Source of the DNA: Rotaria macrura
Lineage: Eukaryota; Rotifera; Eurotatoria; Philodinida; Philodinidae
Reading direction: 5' to 3'
Assembly: GCA_900239685.1 (NCBI GenBank)
Contig: OENT01000012.1
Coordinates: 248,001 to 312,000, forward strand
DNA: 64,000 nt
Shown: piece by piece, positions 63,351 through 64,000 of the stretch
Layout: each line of letters opens with the position of its first letter
How positions within the stretch are numbered: position 1 is the stretch's first letter
Program-made: the position numbers and the translations under genes
Notes under the pieces: model-generated
Databases searched by the model: none
What the model saw: the letters and a program-made list of their open reading frames with translations, nothing else
Told to the model about the DNA's origin: nothing

Positions 63351-64000
63351 CTAGAAGAAGGTAATCGTATGTGTATGTATGCATGTATGTATGTGTGCTC
63401 TTTTTCTTTTCGTCTTCTTTCACTTCATATGCAAGCACATATTTTACCTGTATACAAAACAACGAAAGAAGAAAAAGAAAGAAAAAAAAGAATGTTTTTG
63501 TTGATAATATTTGACAAAAAAAAAAAAGAAGAGAGAGAATACACGGAATGGAATTTTCGTTTAGATGAATCAGTGAAAGAATTCGATCCTACAAAATCAA
63601 ACATAAATAAATCATATGAATATGTGTTCGTTCTTCAAATTCAATAGATCAATTGAAATTAGAATGTTTTTTTCTTCTTCTTCTTTCTCTTTGAACTCCT
63701 TTTTTTTTCTTCTCTCATACACTATTTAATCGTAAAATGCCAAACGAAACGAGTGACCATAAAATGAAAGAACGCAAAGACAGATTTTTCTTTCTTTTCA
63801 CAAGCACTCTTCAGCAATGATATCAAGCGGTGCATAGGTTGAGACACAAGTACACCGAATTCATTCGGCTTGAATTTCAAATTCACACATATTTATTTAA
63901 CTAGAATAAGAAATATGTCAAATAAATGGATTGCTTTAGATAAACGTTATATAATGCAATGAGATTTGAATGCATCATAGTCATTGGTTACTGTGAATTA
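63351..64000. other. Upstream region of the LIM gene; low-complexity DNA
   Basis: Contains a (GTAT)n-like microsatellite at about 63369-63400 and A-rich/CT-rich runs at 63465-63535 and 63670-63715. It should include the LIM-gene promoter. The open frame at 63369-63647 is driven by the purine-rich run and shows no domain. Confidence 0.6.

Noticed and set aside
1-64000. CRISPR array, bacterial operons or prophage
   Set aside because: Intron-split animal genes fill the window; no spaced direct-repeat array, Shine-Dalgarno pattern or phage gene was seen.

Overview
The window is animal nuclear DNA: strongly AT-rich, with intron-split genes on both strands. Most introns are about 45-75 bp with ordinary GT/AG ends. 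The genes (a VPS13A/C-type lipid transporter, a secreted fibrinogen-domain protein, an FGF-like factor, an Ajuba/LIMD1-type three-LIM protein) are metazoan. AT-richness, very short introns and a decayed fungal-looking transporter would suit a rotifer, perhaps a bdelloid. That placement is an inference and was not tested.

Layout. 141-652 (+) is the last exon of a prostaglandin-reductase-like oxidoreductase. 1344-2874 (+) is a five-exon secreted fibrinogen-related protein. 4818-33697 (+) is one VPS13 gene. I reconstructed it as 68 phase-consistent exons coding for about 3,318 residues, and it fills almost half the window. Its few large introns hold mobile DNA: two near-identical, oppositely oriented 345-bp CG-dense palindromic elements (introns 11 and 40), a Tc1/mariner element with a nonsense-mutated transposase (intron 40), and a perfect 201-bp inverted repeat around an assembly gap (intron 60). 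The 3' part of an FGF-like gene lies at 38729-39487 (+), with a possible signal-peptide exon at 36875.

The right half is read mainly from the minus strand. 44225-47198 is a fungal-type MFS drug/polyamine transporter pseudogene with two nonsense codons and two lost splice donors. 51604-55517 is an intact five-exon papain-family protease. 59198-60179 is a two-exon histidine-phosphatase (UBASH3-like) gene. 61422-63350 is an eight-exon three-LIM protein.

The genes are independent single transcription units; nothing suggests an operon or a shared pathway. The parts that most deserve follow-up are the paired palindromic elements, the gap-spanning inverted repeat, and the decayed fungal-like transporter. 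All coordinates were worked out by hand from splice signals and reading-frame continuity. No database search was run.
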